This document shows positions 44,785 through 52,554 of a DNA stretch of 64,000 nt, piece after piece. The DNA comes from Rhizobium acidisoli. Its GTDB lineage: Bacteria; Pseudomonadota; Alphaproteobacteria; Rhizobiales; Rhizobiaceae. The notes below the pieces were generated by a model. That model saw nothing but the letters and a program-made list of their open reading frames with translations, was not told the DNA's origin and did not search any database. Where the stretch lies: positions 372,001 through 436,000 of the forward strand of contig NZ_CP035001.1 in assembly GCF_002531755.2 (NCBI RefSeq), written 5' to 3'. Made by a program: the position numbers and the translations under genes. Numbering within the stretch: the stretch's first letter is position 1; each line of letters begins with the position of its first letter.

Positions 44785-46121
44785 TGCAGCCAACACAAAA
44801 TTTCATCCTCGGTAATGCGAAGGGCGCTGCATCGGCGTTCAGCAATCGGGTTCTGGAGCGTGCGCTCGCGCGCATCGTCACCCGCGGCTGCCTCAACGTC
44901 ACAACATCCAATGGGCAGCAGCTCTCCTTCGGCGACGGGTCCGGAGAGCAGATACATGTCAGCTTTGCCGATCTTGCAGCGCAATGGGCATTTCTCATCG
45001 ATGCCGATCTGCGGCTCGGCGAACTCTATATGGATCGCCGCTTTCTCATCGAACGGGGCTCGCTCCACGACTTCCTGGCGATGATGCTGCGTGAGGCGCA
45101 GAACGCCAAGCATCCGCTCGTCGCCAGGGTGGTCGATCGCGCCCGCACCTGGCTGCGCATCTTCCGCCATCGCAATTTTCCGGCGCGCTCCAAAGCCAAT
45201 GTCGCCCACCATTACGATCTCGATGGCCGGCTCTACGAACTCTTCCTCGACGGGGACCGGCAATATTCCTGCGCCTATTTCGAGAGCCCCGACCAATCGC
45301 TCGATGCGGCGCAACACGCCAAGAAGCGGCATCTCGCCGCGAAATTGCAGCTTGGGCCCGGCAAGAGCGTGCTCGATATCGGTTGCGGCTGGGGTGGGCT
45401 CGCCCTGCACATGGCGAGGCATGTGCAGGGCGGGCATGTGCTCGGCATCACCCTGTCTGAGGAGCAGCATGGCTACGCCCAGAAGCGGCTTGCCGAACAC
45501 GAGCGGGTGGAGGCAGGCACCCAGTTTGTCCTGCAGGATTATCGCAGCCTGAGCGGACGGTTCGACCGGATCGTGTCGGTCGGCATGTTCGAGCATGTCG
45601 GCCTCGCATCCTACCGCGCCTTCTTCGAGAAATGTGCGGACCTGCTGGAAAATGACGGCATCATGGTTCTGCACACGATCGGCTGTTCGGCGACGCCCGG
45701 CTTCACCACGCCTTGGCTCGACAAATATATCTTTCCCGGCGGCTATATTCCCGCGCTCTCGGAAATCCTGCCCGAAATTGAAAAGGCCGGTCTTGCGGTT
45801 GCCGATATCGAGGTCCTGCGCCTGCACTATGCCTGGACGCTGGCACATTGGCGAAAGCGCTTCCTGGCCCGCTGGCAGGAGGCTGCCGCACTTTACGACG
45901 AACGCTTCTGCCGCATGTGGGAATTCTACCTTGCCAGCGCCGAAGCCGCATTCCGTTACGAAGATCTGGTGGTTTTTCAGATCCAGCTAAGCAAGCGCAA
46001 CGACGTCATTCCCGTGACGCGAGACTATATCGCCCAGCATGAAACAGCGGCGGCGCAAAGTTCAAAAGCCGATCTGGAAGGAACGGCTGAGCGTGATACC
46101 GATCACGTTCTGGTCGGCTGA
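44781..46121 (+). CDS. Cyclopropane-fatty-acyl-phospholipid synthase family methyltransferase
   Basis: The 446-residue protein matches CFA synthases throughout: an N-terminal lipid-associated domain, NVAHHYDLDGRLYELFLDGD, YSCAYFE, the S-adenosylmethionine motif VLDIGCGWGGLALHMAR, GITLSEEQHGYAQKRL, QDYRSLSGRFDRIVSVGMFE and the final FQIQLSKRNDVIP. The enzyme methylenates cis double bonds of membrane lipids. A housekeeping cfa gene is normally present in rhizobia, so this may be dedicated to the operon product. Its last 60 bp overlap the 3' end of the convergent MipA/OmpV gene. Confidence 0.9.
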   Translation: MMQPTQNFILGNAKGAASAFSNRVLERALARIVTRGCLNVTTSNGQQLSFGDGSGEQIHVSFADLAAQWAFLIDADLRLGELYMDRRFLIERGSLHDFLAMMLREAQNAKHPLVARVVDRARTWLRIFRHRNFPARSKANVAHHYDLDGRLYELFLDGDRQYSCAYFESPDQSLDAAQHAKKRHLAAKLQLGPGKSVLDIGCGWGGLALHMARHVQGGHVLGITLSEEQHGYAQKRLAEHERVEAGTQFVLQDYRSLSGRFDRIVSVGMFEHVGLASYRAFFEKCADLLENDGIMVLHTIGCSATPGFTTPWLDKYIFPGGYIPALSEILPEIEKAGLAVADIEVLRLHYAWTLAHWRKRFLARWQEAAALYDERFCRMWEFYLASAEAAFRYEDLVVFQIQLSKRNDVIPVTRDYIAQHETAAAQSSKADLEGTAERDTDHVLVG

Positions 46122-46886
46122 GCCAAGCCTTGAGGTGATCGGGCTATCGGCGGCATCGCCCACCAGGCGGTTATATTTGTCGTAGACCTGCACGCTCCAG
46201 ACCGGTGAAAGCGTATAGGTGGCGGCCACCGTGAAACCGATGGATTTGAGACCGCCATTCGCGTCGAACGCCTCGACGCGACCACTCTTGGCAGCTTCCT
46301 CGGCGGACACCGCGAAATTGTTGCGCATATAGGGGCCGTTTGCCAGAGACATGCGCGGACCGGCAGACAGCAGCCAGCGATCGCCGACCGGCTGGAACCA
46401 ATCGAAATAGAGATCGGCAAGCAAACCGTCGCCGCCCCACAGCGCCTGACGCGTTTCCGCCCGCACACGCAGGTGATCCTCTATCGGCCAAAATTGCGCA
46501 AAGACACCGGCGTCCAAGTTCCACTGGACCGAATGCAGACCCTGCAGTTCGGATTCGTCGAATGCCGACCGCCCTCCTCTCAGGCTGACGACAGGGCCGA
46601 TATCGACACCACCGATATCGAACATCCCGTAGTCGATATTATCGTCCGGCGCGCCGTATTCGGGCGCTTCGCCGAGACGACGAAAATCGAAAGACGGCAT
46701 ACCGCTGAAGGAAAGGTGCTTCGATCCTTCATAGGAAGGACCGTATTCGACGGATCCGCCAAGGGTTATGATCCACTGGTTATCGGAGGATTTTGCATCC
46801 TGGCTCAAGGCCGAACGAGACCCCAGGAGTAGTAGCAGCAACGATACCGCCGCCGCCCGGAATAATGCCGTGTTCGATGAGGCCAT
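46062..46886 (-). CDS. MipA/OmpV-family outer membrane protein
   Basis: From ATG 46886 the protein has 274 residues with a signal peptide (ALFRAAAVSLLLLLLGSRSALSQ). The mature part is a beta-barrel of the MipA/OmpV family: WIITLGGSVEYGPSYEGSKH, SFDFRRLGE, GPVVSLRGGR and a final NVIGITLSRSFQIGF with terminal phenylalanine. It is located in the outer membrane. It converges on the CFA synthase gene with a 60-bp overlap of coding ends. Related proteins appear beside two-component systems responding to membrane-active compounds, which fits the cluster. Confidence 0.85.
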   Translation of the reverse strand: MASSNTALFRAAAVSLLLLLLGSRSALSQDAKSSDNQWIITLGGSVEYGPSYEGSKHLSFSGMPSFDFRRLGEAPEYGAPDDNIDYGMFDIGGVDIGPVVSLRGGRSAFDESELQGLHSVQWNLDAGVFAQFWPIEDHLRVRAETRQALWGGDGLLADLYFDWFQPVGDRWLLSAGPRMSLANGPYMRNNFAVSAEEAAKSGRVEAFDANGGLKSIGFTVAATYTLSPVWSVQVYDKYNRLVGDAADSPITSRLGSADQNVIGITLSRSFQIGF

Positions 46887-47071
46887 AAACGCCCTACTCC
46901 GTACCTCAAAGCCAGCGAACGATCCACTTTCTGAGGCGGCGCCGCTGCAATCTTTTAAAGCAAATTTCCCTTCTATGCCAACTGCCTTAGGGGCATCCAG
47001 AGCATGCGGCGTCGCACTATTTCTTTCCCGCGGAGACGCAAATACTAGCAGGCTGCGCGACGTATCAAGCC

Positions 47072-47665
47072 TCACTGCAGTGAGCGGCGCGCGAAACCCA
47101 GCCAGGGTTCAAGTTGCTCAAAGCTCACGTCCATCGGGTAAGCCGCACTGAGATAGGGCAGCGAAATATGACCATATCGAAGCGATATCTGGCTTTCGGC
47201 TGCGGCTTCTCCGGCCTTGGCGATGGCGGCCAGATAGAGCGCGCTGGCAAGGCCGCTGCGGTCCGCGCCGGCCTGACAGTGGATCAGGAGAGGCTTTTCG
47301 GCGTTTATCATGAGGGCGATAAGTTGTTCGGCTCTCTCCTGTGTCACGATTGATCCGGCGGACATCCGGAAGTCGTAGTGCGTAATGCCGAGACCGCTGC
47401 TCGCCGCAACCTCCTCGTCGTACCAGGGTTTACCGATATTTTGGCCGCGCAGATTGATGATCGACCGGATGCCGTACTCTTTGACATAGTTTGAGAGGGC
47501 AGCGGCTGTCGGCTGTGCCGAGCGATAAACTTCTCCCGAGACAACCGTATTGAAGTTGCCGCTTAGGATAAGCCAGCCGACATAGCAGGCGATCATGGCA
47601 GCCATTGCGATCACACTCCCTCCGCCATAGCAGAGGATTGCCTTCAAAGTTTTTGACGGTTTCAT
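47072..47665 (-). CDS. Membrane-anchored dual-specificity (CX5R) phosphatase
   Basis: The 197-residue protein has one N-terminal membrane helix (~14-36) and a cysteine phosphatase domain with the signature LIHCQAGADRSGLA (Cys130, Arg136). A likely general-acid aspartate (D98) lies in THYDFRMSAG, and SGEVYRSAQP is the typical family start. The CX5R chemistry can act on phosphoproteins, phosphoinositides or lipid phosphates; a membrane anchor favours a lipid or membrane protein substrate (inference). Its ATG overlaps the stop of the small upstream membrane gene, so it is the last gene of a coupled three-gene operon. Confidence 0.85.
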   Translation of the reverse strand: MKPSKTLKAILCYGGGSVIAMAAMIACYVGWLILSGNFNTVVSGEVYRSAQPTAAALSNYVKEYGIRSIINLRGQNIGKPWYDEEVAASSGLGITHYDFRMSAGSIVTQERAEQLIALMINAEKPLLIHCQAGADRSGLASALYLAAIAKAGEAAAESQISLRYGHISLPYLSAAYPMDVSFEQLEPWLGFARRSLQ

Positions 47666-47892
47666 TGGTCTTTTTGTCGCTTCATGCGCCGCGTATTCCG
47701 CACCGTTGCGGCAACGATGATGAGCAAGCAGCCGGCTAACATGGTGAAGCCCAGCAGCAGATGCATTGAACTGGGAGTGGAATAGATACCGATTGCAATG
47801 CTCAGCACGAGTACCAGTACCGCCAGTGTCAACCAAACATCGGCGACAAACATGCTAAAGATTTCTTTGAACACATCCGCGATGACGGTCAT
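47662..47892 (-). CDS. Small two-helix membrane protein (76 aa)
   Basis: The 76-residue protein consists of a short N-terminal amphipathic stretch, two hydrophobic helices (VWLTLAVLVLVLSIAIGIY and LLLGFTMLAGCLLIIVAATV) and a basic tail (RNTRRMKRQKDQ). It starts within the stop of the COG4280-like gene (ATGA) and ends within the start of the phosphatase gene. No family is recognised. The placement suggests a subunit or chaperone of the neighbouring membrane proteins. Confidence 0.7.
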   Translation of the reverse strand: MTVIADVFKEIFSMFVADVWLTLAVLVLVLSIAIGIYSTPSSMHLLLGFTMLAGCLLIIVAATVRNTRRMKRQKDQ

Positions 47893-48644
47893 TGGAGCAG
47901 TTCCTCAGCTTCGGATCTCAGGACGCGGGACATGGCGAGCCCGGTCATCAGGAACAATGCTGCAAAAACAAAAAGCATCAGGTCCTGCCCCGGCCATTCG
48001 ATGCCCAGACCTTCACCGGTCCAGAAGACTCCGAAGCTCGACAGCATGATGGCCACTGAAAACTTTAGCATGTTTTCTGGGACTCGTGAGAGCGGCTTGT
48101 GGACGATGACGCCGACTAGCAATACCAGCAGGCAGGCGGCCAGCGCCCCAAGCGAGGCCGCCCAGGTGAGGCCTCGGCCGGAACCGACGGCGATCACGAT
48201 GAAGATCACTTCCAGACCTTCGAGCAGCACGCCTTTGAAGGCTGTCATGCCGGCCAGTAAGTTAAGCGACGTCTGGTGGCGTGCGATCGCATCCGACAAA
48301 TATGCCTGCTCGGCGCGGAAGGCCGCGATCTCGTCATGCAGCGGAATGATCCCCGCCGATCTCAGGATGGCTTTGCGCAGCCATCCCATGCCGAACAACA
48401 GCAACAGGACCCCAATTACGAGCTGCAGCGAACGCAGCGGAATGTTATCGAGGAGGGGGCCAAGGGCAAGGACCACTATAGCCAGCACCGCGAGTGCCGC
48501 CACCGTACCGGCGACAGCAGGGCGCCATCCTCGGAGCGTGCCTACCGCCAGAATGATTGTAAATGCCTCGGCCACTTCAACAATCGACGCCATGAAGGCT
48601 GCCCCAATGGCCGGCGCGGCGATGGCCCAGGATAAACTCTGCAT
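47889..48644 (-). CDS. COG4280-like integral membrane protein
   Basis: The 251-residue protein has six to seven hydrophobic helices in two similar halves. Each half starts with an ExxE motif followed by a matching helix: E23-VA-E26 then AFTIILAVG, and E142-GL-E145 then VIFIVIAVG. Paired acidic motifs of this kind occur in metal ion transporters such as FTR1/EfeU and GDT1 types, so cation transport is possible. The family itself is uncharacterised. GGAAAGAG precedes the ATG at 48644. It opens a three-gene operon and is divergent from an RpiR-type regulator. Confidence 0.78.
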   Translation of the reverse strand: MQSLSWAIAAPAIGAAFMASIVEVAEAFTIILAVGTLRGWRPAVAGTVAALAVLAIVVLALGPLLDNIPLRSLQLVIGVLLLLFGMGWLRKAILRSAGIIPLHDEIAAFRAEQAYLSDAIARHQTSLNLLAGMTAFKGVLLEGLEVIFIVIAVGSGRGLTWAASLGALAACLLVLLVGVIVHKPLSRVPENMLKFSVAIMLSSFGVFWTGEGLGIEWPGQDLMLFVFAALFLMTGLAMSRVLRSEAEELLQ

Positions 48645-48719
48645 GCTCTCTTTCCGATTGTTGTGGTGACAACACTGGAGAATAATGGTGTAGTATGTAT
48701 AACAGGTCAAGGAGATCAA
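48645..48719. promoter_or_regulatory. Divergent promoter region between the COG4280-like and RpiR genes
   Basis: Only 75 bp separate the two starts. A loose dyad TGTAGTATGTATAACA (48690-48705) lies in the middle, with TGT and ACA arms. GGAGAT serves the RpiR gene. The RpiR-type regulator is a natural candidate to control both directions. Confidence 0.4.
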
Positions 48720-49640
48720 ATGAACCAGGCGTCTTCTTTCGCCGAGTTGGTGGCATCCCGTAGCCCCAACCTCAGCCGCACCGAACATCGTGTGGCGCGA
48801 TATTTCGCAGAAAACCTGCATCAGATTTTGGTGCACACAGCGATCGAGCTCGCCAATGCTATTGGGACCAGCGACGCCTCGATCATCCGTACCGCCAGAG
48901 CCCTCGGGTTCGAGGGTTTGGACGGAATGCGCCGGGCGATCGCCGACGAATTCAGCGCCCAACTGACGTTGCCTGAACGGTTGTCACGGACGATCCTGAA
49001 GAATGCCGGAGATCTCGAGCAGGCCCTGGAAAAGACACTCACAGCCCAGGCAGAGGCGATTTCCACGCTGCGATCCACCCTCGATGCCCAAAGCTTTCGC
49101 GCCATCGTCCATGCGCTAACCGGCGCCCGCGAAATCGTTGTGTTCGGGGTTGGTCCCACATCGGCTATGACCCAATACTTCTGCACCCAACTCGGCAGAC
49201 TCGGCCTGAGCGGACGGGCGTTAACCTCCACCGGCCTATCTCTGGCGGACGAACTTCTGCCGCTGCGTGCCGGCGACGTCGTGTTCATCATGGCCTACAG
49301 CCGGGTATACCGGGAACTGTCCGTCCTGCTCAACCATGCCCAGGCTCTTGGCTTGCAGACCGTCCTCGTGACGGACAGTCTCGAAAGGGAACTGGCGGGG
49401 CGTGTGACCCGGGTCGTGACAGTCCCGCGCGGCCGGGCCGATGATTTCAGCCTACACAGCGCGACGCTGGCCTTCCTTGAAACCCTGCTCGTCGGACTGG
49501 CGACACTAATGCCTGAAAAGACTGTTGCCAGCCTCGACCAACTCAACCGGCTCCGCGCGGACCTAGCTGGACAGGCGATGACTCTCCCGCTTACCCAATC
49601 CGTCACATCAGACCCGAGACACGGGGACACTTCTCCGTGA
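48720..49640 (+). CDS. MurR/RpiR-family transcriptional regulator
   Basis: From ATG 48720, with GGAGAT 4 bases upstream, the protein has 306 residues. The N-terminal helix-turn-helix domain (~1-80) contains LSRTEHRVARYFAENLHQI and IGTSDASIIRTARALGFEGL. The C-terminal SIS domain (~125-260) contains VVFGVGPTSAMTQYFCTQLG, DVVFIMAYSRVYREL and TVLVTDSLE. RpiR proteins bind phosphosugars through the SIS domain. No sugar gene is adjacent; the closest targets are the divergent membrane operon and itself. Confidence 0.9.
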   Translation: MNQASSFAELVASRSPNLSRTEHRVARYFAENLHQILVHTAIELANAIGTSDASIIRTARALGFEGLDGMRRAIADEFSAQLTLPERLSRTILKNAGDLEQALEKTLTAQAEAISTLRSTLDAQSFRAIVHALTGAREIVVFGVGPTSAMTQYFCTQLGRLGLSGRALTSTGLSLADELLPLRAGDVVFIMAYSRVYRELSVLLNHAQALGLQTVLVTDSLERELAGRVTRVVTVPRGRADDFSLHSATLAFLETLLVGLATLMPEKTVASLDQLNRLRADLAGQAMTLPLTQSVTSDPRHGDTSP

Positions 49641-49867
49641 CCGATACTCAATGTCGACATGCTTGATACCATCGAGGAAATCCCGAATTTCTCCAGAGCT
49701 ACATTACCGCCACCTGCTGTCGCCCAGCAAACCCGCCCTGCATAACGGCATCGTTACCCAAGGCCAGGCTCAACGAGAGAGAGTTGCGCGACGGCCGGCT
49801 GGCGATCTATTCCTCGGCCAAGCGTCGTTACCTTCGATCTGGTTGGACAAAGAGCTAGCGGATGCAG

Positions 49868-51190
49868 TTATTCAGGCAGATCGATAATGACAGATGCTAT
49901 AAGCCCAGGCCGCTCCTCGCGAGGAGCGAGCGTGACGCGCGCCCCTTGTCGTTCGGCTGCCGCTTTCGCGATGGCAAGCCCTAAACCGCTTCCCTCGCTG
50001 TCCTGAGGCCCTGCCCGGAAGAACCGTTCAAAGACGCGCGGCAAGTCTTCCTCCGCGATGCCGGGACCGGTGTCGCGGATTTCGATTCGAATTTCTTGCC
50101 CGCCAGTCAGCACCGCGACGTCGACGATTCCGCTCGCAGGCGTGTATCGAACGGCGTTCTCGATGAGGTTTTCAAGAATGATTTCGAAGTCGGCCAGCGC
50201 TCCGATGGTGAAAGCCTTGTCCTGGCGTGTGATGCCCAGGTCAATCCCCCGGCTCTCGGCAAGGGGGGTGAGGCGCGCAACCGTGTCGAGCGCGAGCTGG
50301 ACAAGGTCGATCGCCTGCGACGTGGGCGCGGTCTCATGGGCGTCGTAGCGCGCCAGCCGCAAGAGCTTGTTCACGAGGCGGGTGGCCCTGCCGATTCCGG
50401 CGTCGAGCTCAGCTAAACCCTGAGAAAAACGGCCGTCGCGGTCGTCGTGCCGAAGGTTGTCGATTTGAATTTGAAGCGCCGAGAGCGGTGTGCGCAGTTC
50501 ATGGGCCGCATCCGAGATGAACCGCCGCTGTCTCTCCAGCAATGCGCGTAGCCGGGCGAGCAGCAGATTGATCGAACTTACGAACGGAACGACTTCAGCT
50601 GGCACGTCATCGATCGGAACAGGGCTGTCCACGGTTGTGTCCCGGGAGGCGACCGCGACGGCCAGGCGATTGAGCCGGGCCATGATCCGATCGATAATCC
50701 AGCTCAGCGTCAGCAATGATAGCGGAATCAGAACGATAATAGGAAGCGCCGCCTGGAGCGCCGCATTCGCCGCCAGTTCCTCCCGGACGCTCATATCCTG
50801 GGAGACCTGAACAGTTCGATCCGGCGCGGCCAGCGTGTAGACCCGCCAATAGTTGCTGACGGTCGAAATGTCGACAAACCCGGTCGCTGGTTGGCGGGGA
50901 ATACCAACGGCGGGATGCGATTGTCGCAACGGCTTGCCCGCCGCATCCCAGGCCTGGATGACGAAGTCGTCTTCGGGATCGTGCGGCGCGCCGCTATCTG
51001 GGCCTGTTTCTGGCGATGAACGCGCATCACCGACATAGAGCGCGATCTGCCGTAGCTGATTGTCGAGGAAGTCGGATGCCTCGTTCCTGACGAGGAAGTA
51101 CGATGTTGTCGCCGCGCAGACGCCGATGGTCGCCATTAACCCGGCAAGCCATATGAAGGCCGTGCGTCGGATCGAAATCGTGCCTTTCAC
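49868..51190 (-). CDS. Membrane sensor histidine kinase
   Basis: The 440-residue protein has an N-terminal helix (AFIWLAGLMATIGVCAATTSYF), a periplasmic loop of about 130 residues with an acidic stretch (PHDPEDDF), a second helix (ALPIIVLIPLSLLTLSWIID), a HisKA domain with the acceptor in SDAAHELRTPLSALQIQ, and an ATPase domain (ENLIENAVRYTP, DTGPGIAEEDLPRVFERFFR, GSGLGLAIAKAAAE). QseC/TctE type. It is coupled by 4 bases to the response regulator gene upstream. A divergent exporter operon is the likely output. Confidence 0.93.
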   Translation of the reverse strand: MKGTISIRRTAFIWLAGLMATIGVCAATTSYFLVRNEASDFLDNQLRQIALYVGDARSSPETGPDSGAPHDPEDDFVIQAWDAAGKPLRQSHPAVGIPRQPATGFVDISTVSNYWRVYTLAAPDRTVQVSQDMSVREELAANAALQAALPIIVLIPLSLLTLSWIIDRIMARLNRLAVAVASRDTTVDSPVPIDDVPAEVVPFVSSINLLLARLRALLERQRRFISDAAHELRTPLSALQIQIDNLRHDDRDGRFSQGLAELDAGIGRATRLVNKLLRLARYDAHETAPTSQAIDLVQLALDTVARLTPLAESRGIDLGITRQDKAFTIGALADFEIILENLIENAVRYTPASGIVDVAVLTGGQEIRIEIRDTGPGIAEEDLPRVFERFFRAGPQDSEGSGLGLAIAKAAAERQGARVTLAPREERPGLIASVIIDLPE

Positions 51191-51843
51191 TTGGGAACCA
51201 TCCAGCCGGCCCCGCGGACGTTGCGTATGATGTCCTTGTCGAACTTGCGCCGCACGTAATGGATGAGCACGTCGACAGCGTTGCTTTCCACCTCTTCACC
51301 CCAACCATAGAGCCTTTCCTCGAGCTGGCTGCGCGATAGAATGGTGCCGGGACGTTCCAATAGTGCCTGAATCAAGACAAACTCGCGCGCTGGCAACACT
51401 TCGCCGCACCCACGATATTTCACCTCATGGCTCGACAGATCGAGCTCGATTTCGCTCGTGCAGAGGATCGAAACCGCCTGACCTCCATGTCGGCGCAGTA
51501 CGGCACGCATGCGCGCCAGCAGTTCTTTGACCTCGAACGGCTTCACCAGGTAGTCATCGGCCCCGAGGTCGAGCCCCGTGACGCGATCGTCGAGTTCGTC
51601 ACGGGCGGTGATCACCAGGATTGGTCTCCTGTCGCCGGCCATCCGGAGCGAACGCAGGATTTCCAGGCCCGAGCGGCCGGGCAAACCGAGGTCGAGCAAC
51701 GCAAGACCATGGCCGCCGACGGCGACGGCTTCGCCCCCGAGGTGCCCGTCACGCACCCAATCTGCCGACATGCCGGCATCGTCGAGGGCTTGCACGAGAG
51801 CCCGGCCAAGCATGACATCATCTTCGATCACAAGAACACGCAT
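51187..51843 (-). CDS. OmpR/PhoB-family response regulator
   Basis: The 218-residue regulator has the acidic pair in VLVIEDDVMLG, phospho-acceptor D51 in LALLDLGLPGRSG, ITARDEL, and the lysine in DYLVKPFEVKELLARM. The winged helix contains REFVLIQALLERPGTILSRS and NAVDVLIHYVRRKFDKDII. Its gene is the first of the kinase operon and starts 134 bp from the divergent exporter operon. A TCTAA direct repeat with 11-bp spacing lies between them. Confidence 0.93.
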   Translation of the reverse strand: MRVLVIEDDVMLGRALVQALDDAGMSADWVRDGHLGGEAVAVGGHGLALLDLGLPGRSGLEILRSLRMAGDRRPILVITARDELDDRVTGLDLGADDYLVKPFEVKELLARMRAVLRRHGGQAVSILCTSEIELDLSSHEVKYRGCGEVLPAREFVLIQALLERPGTILSRSQLEERLYGWGEEVESNAVDVLIHYVRRKFDKDIIRNVRGAGWMVPK

Positions 51844-51913
51844 GTTTCAAGATAACCTAAACCGATTTCTCCTGCACAGATTCTGATGCAGCCGACTGCA
51901 TTCCGGCTGATCA

Positions 51914-51930
51914 TCTAAGACCCTTCTAAT
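51914..51930 (+). promoter_or_regulatory. TCTAA direct repeats between the second two-component system and the exporter
   Basis: TCTAAG-N5-TCTAAT (51914-51930) is a tandem repeat with an 11-bp step, the standard geometry for two OmpR-family monomers bound head to tail. It lies 71 bp before the response regulator start on one side and 48 bp before the secreted-protein gene on the other, so it could serve both directions. Confidence 0.5.
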
Positions 51931-51977
51931 TCTGCTGGCGTCATATGCCTTCTCAGGTTTGCAGAGGAGCGCCGATC

Positions 51978-52550
51978 ATGACTGTCCGCTATCGAATATC
52001 CGCCGCATTGGGTGTGCTGCTCATGGTATCATCCGGCGCATTTGCTCCCGCTGTGGCGCAGAAGAAACTCGTTGCGCCTGAGACGAACCCGCCGGGGGAC
52101 ATTCCGGACAACCAAGTCTTCGTTACCTACAACTCTCCCGACGGATTTGATCTGAAGGTGCCGGAGGGATGGTCGCGGTCCGCGATCGACCATGGCGTTC
52201 GGTTCTTCGATAAATACGATGAGATAGTTGCTACCGTTGGCATCGCGAATGCAGCGCCAACGGCTTCTTCAGCAAGGGCCCACGAGATCCCAGACCTCAA
52301 GACGGCCGAGCACGCTGTCAAAGTCACGGCGGTCAAGGATGTAAGGCTCGCAGCGGGAGCGGGTGTCCGCATCAGCTATGTGTCGAGCTCGGCGCCTAAT
52401 TCGGTCACGAGCAAACAGATCAGGCTCGAGCACGAGCGCTTCATCCTGTTCAAGAATGGCAAGGCGGTCACGCTTGATCTTGCCGCTCCGGCCGGTGCCG
52501 ACAACGTCGACCAATGGCAACTGATCTCCAATTCCTTGCAGTGGAGGTGA
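51978..52550 (+). CDS. Secreted hypothetical protein (190 aa)
   Basis: The protein has a signal peptide (MTVRYRISAALGVLLMVSSG, cleavage probably after AVA). The mature domain is a single beta-rich unit with FVTYNSPDGFDLKVPEGWSR, IVATVGIANAA, VRISYVSSS and VTLDLAAPAGADNVDQWQLI, a pattern like small periplasmic lipocalin- or PsbP-like domains. No family is certain. GAGGAGC precedes the ATG. It is the first gene of the exporter operon, 4 bp before the ATPase gene, so it may be its periplasmic partner. Confidence 0.75.
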   Translation: MTVRYRISAALGVLLMVSSGAFAPAVAQKKLVAPETNPPGDIPDNQVFVTYNSPDGFDLKVPEGWSRSAIDHGVRFFDKYDEIVATVGIANAAPTASSARAHEIPDLKTAEHAVKVTAVKDVRLAAGAGVRISYVSSSAPNSVTSKQIRLEHERFILFKNGKAVTLDLAAPAGADNVDQWQLISNSLQWR

Positions 52551-52554
52551 GTTC

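Noticed and set aside
44652..45848. 398-residue minus-strand frame opposite the CFA synthase
   Set aside because: It is an antisense shadow of a strongly conserved methyltransferase gene.
47889..48962. Longer start for the COG4280-like protein at 48962
   Set aside because: The extension is antisense to the RpiR gene and crosses the divergent promoter; ATG 48644 has a ribosome site.
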